Assembly: GCF_001424145.1 (NCBI RefSeq)
Contig: NZ_LMQM01000001.1
Coordinates: 620,001 to 684,000 of the forward strand
Direction: 5' to 3'
Source of the DNA: Chryseobacterium sp. Leaf404
GTDB lineage: Bacteria; Bacteroidota; Bacteroidia; Flavobacteriales; Weeksellaceae
DNA length: 64,000 nucleotides
Notes under the pieces: generated by a model
Database searches by the model: none
What the model was told of the DNA's origin: nothing
Seen by the model: the letters and a program-made list of their open reading frames with translations, nothing else
In this document: in pieces, positions 43,706 to 52,145 of the stretch
Layout: each line of letters opens with the position of its first letter
Position numbering within the stretch: the stretch's first letter is position 1
Program-made: the position numbers and the translations under genes

Positions 43706-44839
43706 ATGAACATAGAATCAAACATCGCTCATCCCTTCGGGGGAAAGGGGGATTTTCGCGTTCTCATGAGTGGCGGCGGTACAGGAGGACATATCTTCCC
43801 GGCAATTGCTATTGCAGACGAAATCAAGAAAAGATTTCCTAATGCAGAATTTTTGTTCATCGGTGCCAACGGGAAGATGGAAATGGAAAAAGTTCCGCAG
43901 GCTGGCTACAAAATACTGGGTTTAAACATTGCCGGTTTCGACAGAGGAAATCTGCTCAAAAATATAGGATTGCCTTTCAAGCTTATTTCAAGTTTGATTA
44001 AAGCTAAAAAAATTATTAAAGAATTCAAACCTGATTTTGCGGTAGGAACAGGTGGTTTTGCAAGCGGGCCAGCTTTGTTTATGGCTGCGAAAATGGGAAT
44101 TCCAACTTTCATACAGGAGCAGAATTCTTTTCCGGGGAAAACCAATACGGCAAACAGTAAGAAAGCGAAAGCAATATTTACAGCTTATCCGGGTATGGAG
44201 AAATTTTTTCACGGAACGAAAACTTTGTTTCTTGGAAATCCGGTTCGCCAAAATGTAATTTCAGACTTAACGGACTCTGAAACTGCAAAGGAAAAATTAG
44301 GTTTAGACAAAAATAAATTAACGATTCTTTCAGTAGGTGGTTCTCAGGGTTCACGAACTTTAAACAACGGCTGGAAAGATAATTTAGAAAACCTTAAAGA
44401 AAAAGGCTATCAGTTGATTTGGCAAACTGGGAAATTGGACTTTGCGGAGATAACTTCCAGCATCCAGCCTCCAGCTTCCATCCAAATTAAGGAGTTTATT
44501 TCCGATATGGCAACAGCCTATTCTGCCGCAGACGTAATCGTTTCCAGAGCAGGAGCAATTGCGATTTCAGAACTGGCGATGGCAAAAAAACCGGTGATTT
44601 TGGTTCCCTTACCAACTGCCGCAGAAGATCATCAGACCAAAAATGCGATGAATCTGGTTGAAAAAAACGCAGCAAGAATTGTAAAAGATTCAGAAATGAA
44701 AGAAAAATTCTGGAAAACTCTTTCAGAAATCTGCGAAAACGAAAATGTAAGAAAAGAAATGTCAGACAATCTGAAATATTTTGCCAAACCCAATGCGGCA
44801 AAAGAGATTGTGGATGAAATTTTTAAAATAATTAAGTAA
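43706..44839 (+). CDS. murG: UDP-GlcNAc:lipid I N-acetylglucosaminyltransferase MurG
   Basis: 377 residues from the ATG at 43706 (a GTG at 43694 is possible). GT-B fold: glycine loops MSGGGTGGHIFPAIAIADEI and GTGGFASGPALFMA, then LSVGGSQGSRTLN and SRAGAIAISELAMAKKPVIL in the UDP-GlcNAc half. It converts lipid I to lipid II on the inner membrane face. The first ~15 residues (NIAHPFGGKGD) are encoded by a repeat-like palindrome (43731-43753). Residues about 249-260 (SSIQPPAS) are encoded by a period-7 CCAGC repeat. Neither region belongs to the conserved fold. Confidence 0.95.
   Translation: MNIESNIAHPFGGKGDFRVLMSGGGTGGHIFPAIAIADEIKKRFPNAEFLFIGANGKMEMEKVPQAGYKILGLNIAGFDRGNLLKNIGLPFKLISSLIKAKKIIKEFKPDFAVGTGGFASGPALFMAAKMGIPTFIQEQNSFPGKTNTANSKKAKAIFTAYPGMEKFFHGTKTLFLGNPVRQNVISDLTDSETAKEKLGLDKNKLTILSVGGSQGSRTLNNGWKDNLENLKEKGYQLIWQTGKLDFAEITSSIQPPASIQIKEFISDMATAYSAADVIVSRAGAIAISELAMAKKPVILVPLPTAAEDHQTKNAMNLVEKNAARIVKDSEMKEKFWKTLSEICENENVRKEMSDNLKYFAKPNAAKEIVDEIFKIIK
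43731..43753 (+). repeat. Palindromic G/C-run repeat inside the murG 5' end
   Basis: ATCCCTTCGGGGG followed by AAAGGGGGAT; ATCCC pairs with GGGAT. It is translated as HPFGGKGD ahead of the conserved FRVLMSGGGTGG. Confidence 0.65.
44452..44483 (+). repeat. CTTCCAGC-type repeat inside murG
   Basis: Four units in a row: CTTCCAGC, ATCCAGCC, TCCAGC, TTCCATCC. It is read in frame as TSSIQPPASI between conserved strands. Confidence 0.7.
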
Positions 44840-44872
44840 AGAGATAAGGATGTCATGAGAAGAGATTTCAAT

Positions 44873-44899
44873 TTCAAATCTCAAACTTCAAATCTCAAA
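44873..44899 (+). repeat. TTCAAATCTCAAA direct repeat (murG-murC)
   Basis: The 13-mer TTCAAATCTCAAA at 44873-44885 and again at 44887-44899, period 14, in the gap before murC. Confidence 0.85.
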
Positions 44900-44910
44900 T
44901 TTAAAATAAA

Positions 44911-46284
44911 ATGAACAATTTAGAAACATATCAGAATTTTTACTTCGTTGGAATCGGAGGTATTGGGATGAGTGCATTGGCGCGCTACTTCCATGCTTCG
45001 GGTAAGAATGTTTTGGGCTATGATAAAACCAACACAAAACTCACTCAGCAACTGATGAGCGAAGGAATTGATATTGTTTTTGAAGATGTTATTGATGATA
45101 AAATCACGTCACTTCAGAAAAAAAATACTTTGGTCATCTACACTCCCGCAATCAAAAAACTGGGGATTTTAGATTATTTTAATGAAAATGATTTTAACGT
45201 AAAAAAGAGAGCAAAAGTTTTAGGCCTAATTACCGAAAACACAGACTGCATCGCTGTTGCGGGAACACACGGAAAGACTACAACATCAACTTTGGTTTCG
45301 CATTTGTGCAAAGAAGCAGATTTGTCTTTCTCCTGTTTCTTAGGTGGAATTTCAGAGAATTTTAAATCAAATTTCCTGTTCAATGGAACAGAATTTTCTG
45401 TGGTAGAAGCCGACGAATACGACAGAAGTTTCCTCAACCTATCTCCGGATTGGGCAGTAATTACCTCTACAGATGCTGATCATCTGGATATTTACGGAGA
45501 TAAAAATACGATTGAAGAAGGCTTCAGACAGTTTGCAGCTTTGGTTCCTGAAGACAAGCAGCTTTTTGTAAGAAAAGGAATTGAAATCGGAAGAGCGCAT
45601 AAAACCTACGCCGTCAACGAAGTAGCTGATTATTACTCAGATAACCTCAGAATGGATTATGATAAAATCTATTTCGATTTTCATGCACCAGCAAATGATC
45701 GTCACTCTGAGCTCGTCGAAGAGTTCGTTTGGGACGTTCCGGGAATTCACAATGTAGAAAATGCAACGGTTGCGATTGCCATTCTGCACAATTTAGGAGT
45801 TGATTTTGAAACTTTAAAGAAAGCAATTGCCAATTTTAAAGGAATTAAAAGAAGATATACCAAGCATATTTTTCAGAGTGGTAAAATTTATATTGATGAT
45901 TATGCGCACCATCCTACAGAGATCAATGCGGTGGTGGGTTCGATTAAAACTTTTTATCCAGATAAAAAGCTTTTGGTTGTTTTCCAGCCACACTTGTTCA
46001 GCAGAACGAGAGATTTTGCAGATGGATTTGCTGAGAGTTTAAGCAATTCTGAAGAACTTATTTTACTGGATATTTATCCCGCAAGAGAACTTCAGGAGAA
46101 CTTTGAAGGAGTTACTTCAGATTGGCTTTTAGAAAAAGTGATTTTGGATAAAAAAGAAATTTCAGGTTTATCTGAAGCATTTAATAAGATAAAAGAAAAG
46201 AAGTTTGACATCTTACTCACTGTCGGTGCGGGAAATATAGATACGTTGTACGACCCGATTTGTGAATGGTTGAGTAGAAATTAA
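44911..46284 (+). CDS. murC: UDP-MurNAc:L-alanine ligase MurC
   Basis: 457 residues. Rossmann start FYFVGIGGIGMSALARYFHA, ATP loop VAGTHGKTTTSTLVSHL, VVEADEYDRSFLNLSPD, DADHLDIYGD and the C-terminal DDYAHHPTEINAVVGSIK and PHLFSRTRDFADGF. It adds L-Ala to UDP-MurNAc, the first amino acid of the stem. Residues about 264-272 (RHSELVEEF) appear to be encoded by an inserted copy of a dispersed repeat (45701-45724). The annotated start needs no change. Confidence 0.96.
   Translation: MNNLETYQNFYFVGIGGIGMSALARYFHASGKNVLGYDKTNTKLTQQLMSEGIDIVFEDVIDDKITSLQKKNTLVIYTPAIKKLGILDYFNENDFNVKKRAKVLGLITENTDCIAVAGTHGKTTTSTLVSHLCKEADLSFSCFLGGISENFKSNFLFNGTEFSVVEADEYDRSFLNLSPDWAVITSTDADHLDIYGDKNTIEEGFRQFAALVPEDKQLFVRKGIEIGRAHKTYAVNEVADYYSDNLRMDYDKIYFDFHAPANDRHSELVEEFVWDVPGIHNVENATVAIAILHNLGVDFETLKKAIANFKGIKRRYTKHIFQSGKIYIDDYAHHPTEINAVVGSIKTFYPDKKLLVVFQPHLFSRTRDFADGFAESLSNSEELILLDIYPARELQENFEGVTSDWLLEKVILDKKEISGLSEAFNKIKEKKFDILLTVGAGNIDTLYDPICEWLSRN
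45701..45724 (+). repeat. CTCTGAGCTCGTCGAAGAG element inside murC
   Basis: GTCACTCTGAGCTCGTCGAA then GAGT. From memory it closely resembles the widespread genomic repeat with the core CTGAGCTTGTCGAAG. It is read in frame as RHSELVEEF. Confidence 0.65.
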
Positions 46285-46300
46285 AATAAAAACAGTATGA

Positions 46301-46328
46301 AAGTCCCCTTTGGGGATTTAGGGGATTA
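46301..46328 (-). repeat. CCCCTAAATCCCC palindromic repeat, reverse copy
   Basis: Reverse complement of the element at 43646-43674 (AAGTCCCCTTTGGGG then ATTTAGGGGATTA). It runs up to the first base of the ftsQ ATG, so its hairpin would sit over the initiation region. Confidence 0.85.
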
Positions 46329-47293
46329 TGAAAAACAAATACAGAATTTTAAAAATTGCCGTCACAGTGATCATTCTTGGCTTCCTGCTGAGTTTCTCTT
46401 TGAAGAAATTCAGTGGTCAGAAGATTACTGATGAGAAAATTTCTGTAAAAATGAATGAGAAAACTCCGGTGTATTTTATTGACGAAAAAGATATCAAGCA
46501 GATTGTCATCAGGGAAAATCCTTCCGGCAAAGTGGGAGATTTAAATATTCCGGAGCTGGAAAAGAAGATCAATGCACTTCCGGCGGTAGACAGCGCCAAT
46601 GTGTATTTGAATTTAAACGGAAAACTGCATCTGGATATCAAACAGAGAGTTCCGGTTTTCAGATTGAATAATGAAGGAAAAGATTTTTATGTAGACGAAA
46701 AAGGCAACGAGTTTCCGATTTCAAAAACCTATTCGCATCCGTGCATGCTTGTGACAGGAAATATTAAAAAAGATGAATACGAAAAGGTAGCTGAGCTTGT
46801 AAATAAAATTGATAAAGACGATTTCAGCAAAAAATATTTCATCGGAATTTCGAAACATAAAGACAGTTACTACCTGCTCACGAGTGAAGGGAATTACAAA
46901 GTGGAGATTGGCGATTTAGACCACATCGACTTTAAAGTGAAAGGTTTTAAAACTTTTGTAGAAAAATATCTCATATATCAGGATTCGCAGAAGTACAGTA
47001 TGGTTTCGGTGAAGTATGACAATCAGATTGTAACCACTTTAAATCCTTACTTTGAAGAAAACGACAGTATTCTGAAAGCAGGTCATAAAGAATTAGCTAA
47101 AACACCAATCGCAGCCATAACTGCTAAAAAAGAGGTTACAAAAACAAAACCGGCAGAGAAAAAAACAGTTTCAGCAAAGCCAAAGGAAACGGCAAAGCCT
47201 AAATCACTTTCAAAACCGAAAGAGAAAAAGAAGACCCCGGAAAAGAAAACGGTTACAAAACCAAAAACTAAAACAAAGGTAAAAATAGAATAA
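46328..47293 (+). CDS. ftsQ: Cell division protein FtsQ/DivIB
   Basis: 321 residues. Short cytoplasmic tail, one membrane helix (ILKIAVTVIILGFLLSFSLK), then a POTRA-like part (KTPVYFIDEKDIKQIVI ... LPAVDSANVYLNLNGKLHLD) and the beta domain (RVPVFRLNNEGKDFYVDEKG). The last ~60 residues are a Lys/Pro/Thr-rich tail (KPKETAKPKSLSKPKEKKKT), unusual in length and very basic. FtsQ bridges the early Z-ring proteins and the FtsW-FtsI synthase. The start codon abuts a palindromic repeat. Confidence 0.92.
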   Translation: MKNKYRILKIAVTVIILGFLLSFSLKKFSGQKITDEKISVKMNEKTPVYFIDEKDIKQIVIRENPSGKVGDLNIPELEKKINALPAVDSANVYLNLNGKLHLDIKQRVPVFRLNNEGKDFYVDEKGNEFPISKTYSHPCMLVTGNIKKDEYEKVAELVNKIDKDDFSKKYFIGISKHKDSYYLLTSEGNYKVEIGDLDHIDFKVKGFKTFVEKYLIYQDSQKYSMVSVKYDNQIVTTLNPYFEENDSILKAGHKELAKTPIAAITAKKEVTKTKPAEKKTVSAKPKETAKPKSLSKPKEKKKTPEKKTVTKPKTKTKVKIE

Positions 47294-47351
47294 AGAGAAG
47301 GTTTTTCCTTCTGAATTTAATTAAGTAATAAAATCAAATCGATATAACACA

Positions 47352-48752
47352 ATGGAAAATCAAGAGTATTCAGTAGGTCTTGACATTGGGACAACAAAAA
47401 TTGTCGCCATTGTAGGACGCAGGAATGCCCACGGGAAAATAGAAATTCTCGGCGTTGGGAAGGCCAAAAGTCTTGGTGTACACAAAGGGATTGTGAATAA
47501 TATTTCACAAACCATTAATTCAATCAAAGCAGCTGTGGCAGAAGCACAGTCAAGCGCGGGAGTGCCTATCCGTAAAGTAACGGTGGGGATTGCGGGTAAA
47601 CATATCCGTTCGCTTCAGCATTCAGATTATATTATGCGTGAACATCCAGACAAATTCATCACAGATGATGATATTGAAGCATTAAAAGATCAGGTAAAAA
47701 AACTGGTCATGCTTCCGGGAGAAGAAATTATCCACGTACTTCCTCAGGAGTACAAAGTAGATTCTGAAGGAGAAATTCAGGAGCCAATCGGGATGCACGG
47801 AAGCCGTCTTGAAGCCAAATTCCACGTTGTTGTTGGGCAAATGGGAAGCATCAGAAACATCGCAAGATGCGTTCGTGAGGCAGGCCTTGAAATGGAAGCG
47901 CTTACTTTGGAGCCTTTGGCATCTTCGGAGGCAGTTTTAACGAAAGAAGAAAAAGAAGCGGGTGTAGCCATTGTTGATATCGGTGGCGGAACTACAGATA
48001 TTGCGATCTTCAAAGACAGCATTATCCGTCATACCTGCGTGATTCCTTACGGTGGCGGAATTATCACCGAAGACATCAAAGAAGGATGTTCAATTATTGA
48101 AAAACATGCAGAGCAACTGAAGGTAAAATTCGGTTCTGCAGTGCCTGAGCTTGAAAAAGACAGCACGTATGTAACAATTCCAGGACTTCACGGTAGACCG
48201 GATAAAGAAATTTCTCTTAAAACTTTAGCACAGATCATCAATGCAAGAGTTGAAGAGATTCTGGATTTAGTTAACACTGAGTTAAAAGCTTACGGCGCTT
48301 TCGACCAAAAGAAGAAATTAATCGCTGGAATCGTGCTTACGGGTGGTGGGTCAAACCTGAAACATCTTCGTCAGCTGGCCAATTATACCACAGGTTTTGA
48401 CAGCAGAATTGGTTTTGCAAATGAATATGTAGCAAACGATAAAAATCAGTATCTTAAGGGACCGGAATTTGCAACCTCAATCGGGTTACTGATGGAAAGT
48501 TTAAAGATCAGAGATAAAAAATCCAATCTTCCCGAAGAGGAAATTTCAACCGAAGAACCTAAAGCAAAAGTGCAGAACGATACTGTCTCAGCTGCTGATA
48601 ACGAAGCGAATATTGCTCATGTACAGCCAGAGCAGCCAACATATCTGCCGCCCTCCGAAATAGAACAGCCATCTGCAAAGAGACTGGCTAAGCCAACTTT
48701 CGGACAGTCTTTAATGGAAAAGGTAAAAAAATTCTTCGAAGAAGTAGAATAA
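47352..48752 (+). CDS. ftsA: Cell division protein FtsA
   Basis: 466 residues, actin fold. Phosphate-1 loop GLDIGTTKIVAIVGR, the 1C/SHS2 insert (KVTVGIAGKHIRSLQHSDYI), phosphate-2 VDIGGGTTDIAIF and adenosine motif GIVLTGGGSNLKHL. A ~60-residue linker leads to a C-terminal amphipathic helix (SLMEKVKKFFEEVE) that should anchor it to the membrane. It ties FtsZ polymers to the inner membrane. Confidence 0.96.
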   Translation: MENQEYSVGLDIGTTKIVAIVGRRNAHGKIEILGVGKAKSLGVHKGIVNNISQTINSIKAAVAEAQSSAGVPIRKVTVGIAGKHIRSLQHSDYIMREHPDKFITDDDIEALKDQVKKLVMLPGEEIIHVLPQEYKVDSEGEIQEPIGMHGSRLEAKFHVVVGQMGSIRNIARCVREAGLEMEALTLEPLASSEAVLTKEEKEAGVAIVDIGGGTTDIAIFKDSIIRHTCVIPYGGGIITEDIKEGCSIIEKHAEQLKVKFGSAVPELEKDSTYVTIPGLHGRPDKEISLKTLAQIINARVEEILDLVNTELKAYGAFDQKKKLIAGIVLTGGGSNLKHLRQLANYTTGFDSRIGFANEYVANDKNQYLKGPEFATSIGLLMESLKIRDKKSNLPEEEISTEEPKAKVQNDTVSAADNEANIAHVQPEQPTYLPPSEIEQPSAKRLAKPTFGQSLMEKVKKFFEEVE

Positions 48753-48796
48753 AAAAATATAAATGATGAATGATAATCGGTCAGTGATTGTCAGCT

Positions 48797-48827
48797 ATCA
48801 ATAATCATTAATCAATTATCAATTATA
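48797..48827 (+). repeat. Junction repeat family A, copy 3 (ftsA-ftsZ)
   Basis: ATCAATAATCATTAATCAAT then TATCAATTATAA, 13 nt before the ftsZ ATG. Same words as copies before ftsL and mraY. Confidence 0.8.
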
Positions 48828-48840
48828 AAAAAATATACTT

Positions 48841-50754
48841 ATGGAAAATATAGGAACGCAGGGGTTTTCATTTGATTTGCCAAAAGGAAATTCTTCAATT
48901 ATAAAAGTAATCGGTGTAGGTGGCGGCGGTAACAATGCCCTGAAGCACATGTACGAAAAAGGAATTCACGGGGTAGATTTCGTGATTTGCAATACAGATG
49001 CCCAGACTTTGGATAATAATCCTGTTGCCAACAAAGTTCAGTTGGGAACCACGATTACAGAAGGTCTTGGCGCCGGAGCAGATCCTGAAGTGGGAGAAAA
49101 ATCTGCTATCGAAAGCATTGAAGACATCAAAGCAGCAATGGGGCAGAATACAAAAATGGTCTTCATCACTGCCGGAATGGGTGGTGGTACCGGAACCGGT
49201 GCTGCGCCTGTCATTGCAAAAGTGGCAAAAGACATGGGAATTCTTACTGTAGGAATCGTTACCGTGCCTTTCAGCTTTGAAGGTAAAAGAAGATTGGATC
49301 AGGCTGAATTGGGTCTTGAAAAATTAAGAAATAATGTTGATTCATTAATCGTCATCAACAATGATAAATTAAGACAGCAGTTCGGAAATTTAGGTTTCAA
49401 ACAAGGTTTCTCAAAAGCCGATGAAGTGTTGACCAACGCTGCGAAAGGTATGGCAGAGGTTATTACCGGATATTTTGATGTAAACATTGACTTTAGAGAT
49501 GCTAAATCTGTACTTCAGAATTCCGGTACAGCATTGATGTCTACTGGTATGGCTTCCGGCGAAAACAAAGCTGAAGAAGCCGTTAGAAAGGCATTAGATT
49601 CTCCATTATTGAATGACAACAAAATTACAGGCGCAAGAAATGTACTGTTGCTGATCAGAAGCGGTGTGGAAGAAGCTACGATGGACGAAATCGGGATCAT
49701 CATGGATTACATCCAGAAAGAAGCCGGTCACACGGCAGATATTATTTTCGGAGTGGGAGCAGACGAAGAATTGGGCGATGCAGTGAGCGTCTTGGTAATC
49801 GCTACCGGTTTTTCTAATGACAACAAAAAGTTTTCCGGGCCTACAGAAAAAATCAGAATTGGTTTAAATGATGCTTTGGAAAATCCTAAAGCTTCGCCTT
49901 TTAAAACTAAAGAAGAAAGAGAAACACCCGCTGAAAATTCTTACGATTTCGGAGGTAAAAATCTTTTCAGATTAGATGATGAAGAGCAGGATTTACCGCA
50001 ATTCAAATTGCTGTCTTCTGAAAAAAAAATGATTATTGAGGAGGAAGAAATTGAAACTGCAATCAAATTCTCTGACAGACAGGAAGATACGGAAGATAAC
50101 TTCACACACACCTGGAAAAATGAAGAACCTGCACGTGATGAAAGCGTAAATCTTTTCACTTTCGAAGAAGATTCAAATGATTTGGAAACCCAGTCTTTCT
50201 CTTTTGATTTTGAAAACAAAAAAGAAGAGCCTAAACAGGATAGTTTCACAAATAGTTTTTCTCAGGAAAAACCTGTAGAATTTAATTTTACTGTAAATGA
50301 GCCCGTTTCTGAGCCTAAATATGATTTCGGACAGCCAAAAAATGAAGTGGAGACTTCTGCGGTCATCGAGAAAAGAGTGGAGGAAACCACCCATAAATTG
50401 GAAACTTTCTATCAGACAGCTGCTGAGCCAAAAACTGAAAGCCAGGCTGTGTTTGAGCAGAGAACCGAAGTAGAAACTACCATTCACGCAGAATCTGAGT
50501 TTTCTTTCATAAACAAACCTGCAGATCAGGAAAAAGTACTGGAAAGAAGAAACAAGCTGAAAGAATTCAATTCACGTTATCAGAGTTATGAAAAGCAGGA
50601 TGATTTTGAAACAGTTCCGGCTTTTAAAAGAAAAAATATCTCAATCGACGGGAGCAATGCTTCAGACCAAAACATCCACAGTTTTATGTCTGAAAGCAAC
50701 GAAGGTTCTGTACAGATCAGAGAAAACAGATTTTTAAATAAAGACGTAGATTAA
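48841..50754 (+). CDS. ftsZ: Cell division GTPase FtsZ
   Basis: 637 residues, much longer than the ~390 of E. coli. The GTPase core (residues about 15-320) has GVGGGGNNALKHMYEKGI, the tubulin signature GMGGGTGTGAAPVIAKVAKD, and the T7 loop NVDINFRDAKSVL-like segment (here VNIDFRDAKSVL). A ~300-residue acidic, repetitive linker rich in FDFE, KPVEFNF and EPK words follows. A short conserved-looking peptide (ETVPAFKRK), probably the FtsA-binding tip, lies ~40 residues before the end. FtsZ forms the ring that organises septation. Confidence 0.97.
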   Translation: MENIGTQGFSFDLPKGNSSIIKVIGVGGGGNNALKHMYEKGIHGVDFVICNTDAQTLDNNPVANKVQLGTTITEGLGAGADPEVGEKSAIESIEDIKAAMGQNTKMVFITAGMGGGTGTGAAPVIAKVAKDMGILTVGIVTVPFSFEGKRRLDQAELGLEKLRNNVDSLIVINNDKLRQQFGNLGFKQGFSKADEVLTNAAKGMAEVITGYFDVNIDFRDAKSVLQNSGTALMSTGMASGENKAEEAVRKALDSPLLNDNKITGARNVLLLIRSGVEEATMDEIGIIMDYIQKEAGHTADIIFGVGADEELGDAVSVLVIATGFSNDNKKFSGPTEKIRIGLNDALENPKASPFKTKEERETPAENSYDFGGKNLFRLDDEEQDLPQFKLLSSEKKMIIEEEEIETAIKFSDRQEDTEDNFTHTWKNEEPARDESVNLFTFEEDSNDLETQSFSFDFENKKEEPKQDSFTNSFSQEKPVEFNFTVNEPVSEPKYDFGQPKNEVETSAVIEKRVEETTHKLETFYQTAAEPKTESQAVFEQRTEVETTIHAESEFSFINKPADQEKVLERRNKLKEFNSRYQSYEKQDDFETVPAFKRKNISIDGSNASDQNIHSFMSESNEGSVQIRENRFLNKDVD

Positions 50755-50810
50755 ATTGCGGTTAGCATTTGGCTTCTGGCGAATGGCACAAAACGTCAAA
50801 TCTATAAGCC

Positions 50811-50833
50811 AATAGCTAACTGCTAATAGCTAA
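50811..50833 (+). repeat. AATAGCTAA direct repeat (ftsZ-yqeY)
   Basis: AATAGCTAA at 50811-50819 and 50825-50833, in a gap also holding TTTGGCTTCTGGCGAATGGC; a further dcw junction with its own repeat words. Confidence 0.7.
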
Positions 50834-50844
50834 AAACATAAACT

Positions 50845-51291
50845 ATGAGTTTAGAACTTACCATCAGCGAAGCGATAAAAGATGCTATGAGAGCGAAAGA
50901 CCGAGTAGCTTTGGATTCTCTGAGAGCTGTAAAATCACAGATATTATTATTAAAAACCGAAGCTTTGGGTGCCGAAGTTTCTCCTGAGCAGGAAATTGCT
51001 ATTCTTCAGAGAATGGTGAAGCAGCGTAAGGATTCTTATGACCAGTTCATGGCTCAGGGAAGAAACGATCTTGCAGAAGTGGAAGATGCTCAGATGAAAG
51101 TAATTGAGCAGTATTTGCCAAAACAGCTATCTGCCGATGAACTGGAAGCTGAAATAAAAGCCATCATCGCCGAAACAGGTGCCGAATCTGTGAAAGATTT
51201 AGGAAAAGTAATGGGAACAGCCTCAAAAAAACTCGCCGGAAAATCCGACGGAAAAAGTATTTCCGAAATGGCGAAGAAGCTGCTTTCGTAA
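50845..51291 (+). CDS. yqeY: GatB/YqeY domain-containing protein
   Basis: 148 residues, all helical. The YqeY plan is clear: LTISEAIKDAMRAKDRVALD, LRAVKSQILLLKTEALG, EIAILQRMVKQRKDSYDQF, VIEQYLPKQLSADELEAEIK and KVMGTASKKLAGKSDGKSIS. The domain resembles the tRNA-binding tail of GatB, and a stand-alone role in amidotransferase fidelity has been suggested but not shown. It ends the division cluster here. Confidence 0.93.
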   Translation: MSLELTISEAIKDAMRAKDRVALDSLRAVKSQILLLKTEALGAEVSPEQEIAILQRMVKQRKDSYDQFMAQGRNDLAEVEDAQMKVIEQYLPKQLSADELEAEIKAIIAETGAESVKDLGKVMGTASKKLAGKSDGKSISEMAKKLLS

Positions 51292-51405
51292 GAGTTTCGG
51301 GTTTCGGGTTTGGAGTTTCGGGTTAAATCACGCAAACTTTATCCCGTAACGAGCATCTCGAACCTACACACGGATATTTAACCTTTGCATATCGATTTGA
51401 TTAAA
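51292..51405. repeat. TTTCGGG repeats after yqeY
   Basis: TTTCGGG at 51295-51301, 51302-51308 and 51316-51322, starting just after the yqeY stop; the rest of the stretch is not repetitive. Same 7-mer as upstream of glmM. Confidence 0.8.
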
Positions 51406-51441
51406 GAAGCCCGGAAATTTATTTTCGGGCTTCATTTTTTT
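51406..51441 (+). terminator. Terminator of the dcw cluster
   Basis: GAAGCCCG (51406-51413) pairs with CGGGCTTC (51426-51433), extended by four weaker pairs, then T8-9. Confidence 0.9.
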
Positions 51442-51674
51442 TTGAAACTAAAATTCAAATGTAATAGTTAGAGGGAAGTTTATTATTTGAAATATAGTTT
51501 ACGTGAATAAATAATCCTCAAGAATCAATTTTCTTTCATGTAAAATCGGTTTTAGAATCTGCTCAAATTTAACAAAAATTTATGAATAAACAAATTATTG
51601 TGAATATTTCTCAATATCGCTTTTCTAAAATCTGTAAATAGTTTTTATAAATCAATTAAAAAAGATAATTATTG
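51442..51674. other. Intergenic DNA, no gene seen
   Basis: AT-rich spacer. A 19-codon frame at 51581 (MNKQIIVNISQYRFS...) has no support. It ends in the bacilliredoxin promoter. Confidence 0.5.
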
Positions 51675-51682
51675 TAAATTTG
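51675..51682 (+). promoter_or_regulatory. Bacilliredoxin promoter, -7 box
   Basis: TAAATTTG, 26 nt before the ATG at 51709. No clear -33 TTTG. Confidence 0.55.
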
Positions 51683-51708
51683 TGTCGAATTTAAAAATGA
51701 ATTAAAAT

Positions 51709-52119
51709 ATGTATCCAACAGATTTAGTAATGCCGATGAAGGCAGAACTTACAGATAAAGGCTTTGAAAATTTAGACACACCGGAGGCGGTGGAAACTGC
51801 TTTGAAGCAATCAGGAACTACACTTTTGGTGATCAATTCTGTTTGTGGGTGTGCAGCGGGTGCAGCGAGACCGGGAGTTGTTTACTCTATCACTGGAGAT
51901 AAAAAACCTGATCATTTAACAACAGTTTTCGCAGGCTACGACGTTGATGCTGTAGCTGAGGCTAGAAAACATCTGGCACCATTCCCTCCAAGCTCACCTT
52001 GCGTGGCACTTTTCAAAGACGGAGAATTGGTACACATGCTTGAAAGACACCACATCGAAGGAAATCCTGCGGGAGCCATCGCTGCCAATCTTCAGGCTGC
52101 TTACGACGAGTATTGTTAG
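51709..52119 (+). CDS. Bacilliredoxin (BrxA/BrxB family)
   Basis: 136 residues. The family signature LLVINSVCGCAAGAARPGV contains the CGC active site (Cys46, Cys48); the C-terminal HMLERHHIEGNPAGAIAANL is also typical. In Firmicutes BrxA/B remove bacillithiol from proteins, and several Bacteroidota make bacillithiol, so de-bacillithiolation is the likely role here. It is monocistronic with its own promoter and terminator. Confidence 0.95.
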   Translation: MYPTDLVMPMKAELTDKGFENLDTPEAVETALKQSGTTLLVINSVCGCAAGAARPGVVYSITGDKKPDHLTTVFAGYDVDAVAEARKHLAPFPPSSPCVALFKDGELVHMLERHHIEGNPAGAIAANLQAAYDEYC

Positions 52120-52145
52120 TAATATTTTTTTTTAATAATCTCAAG

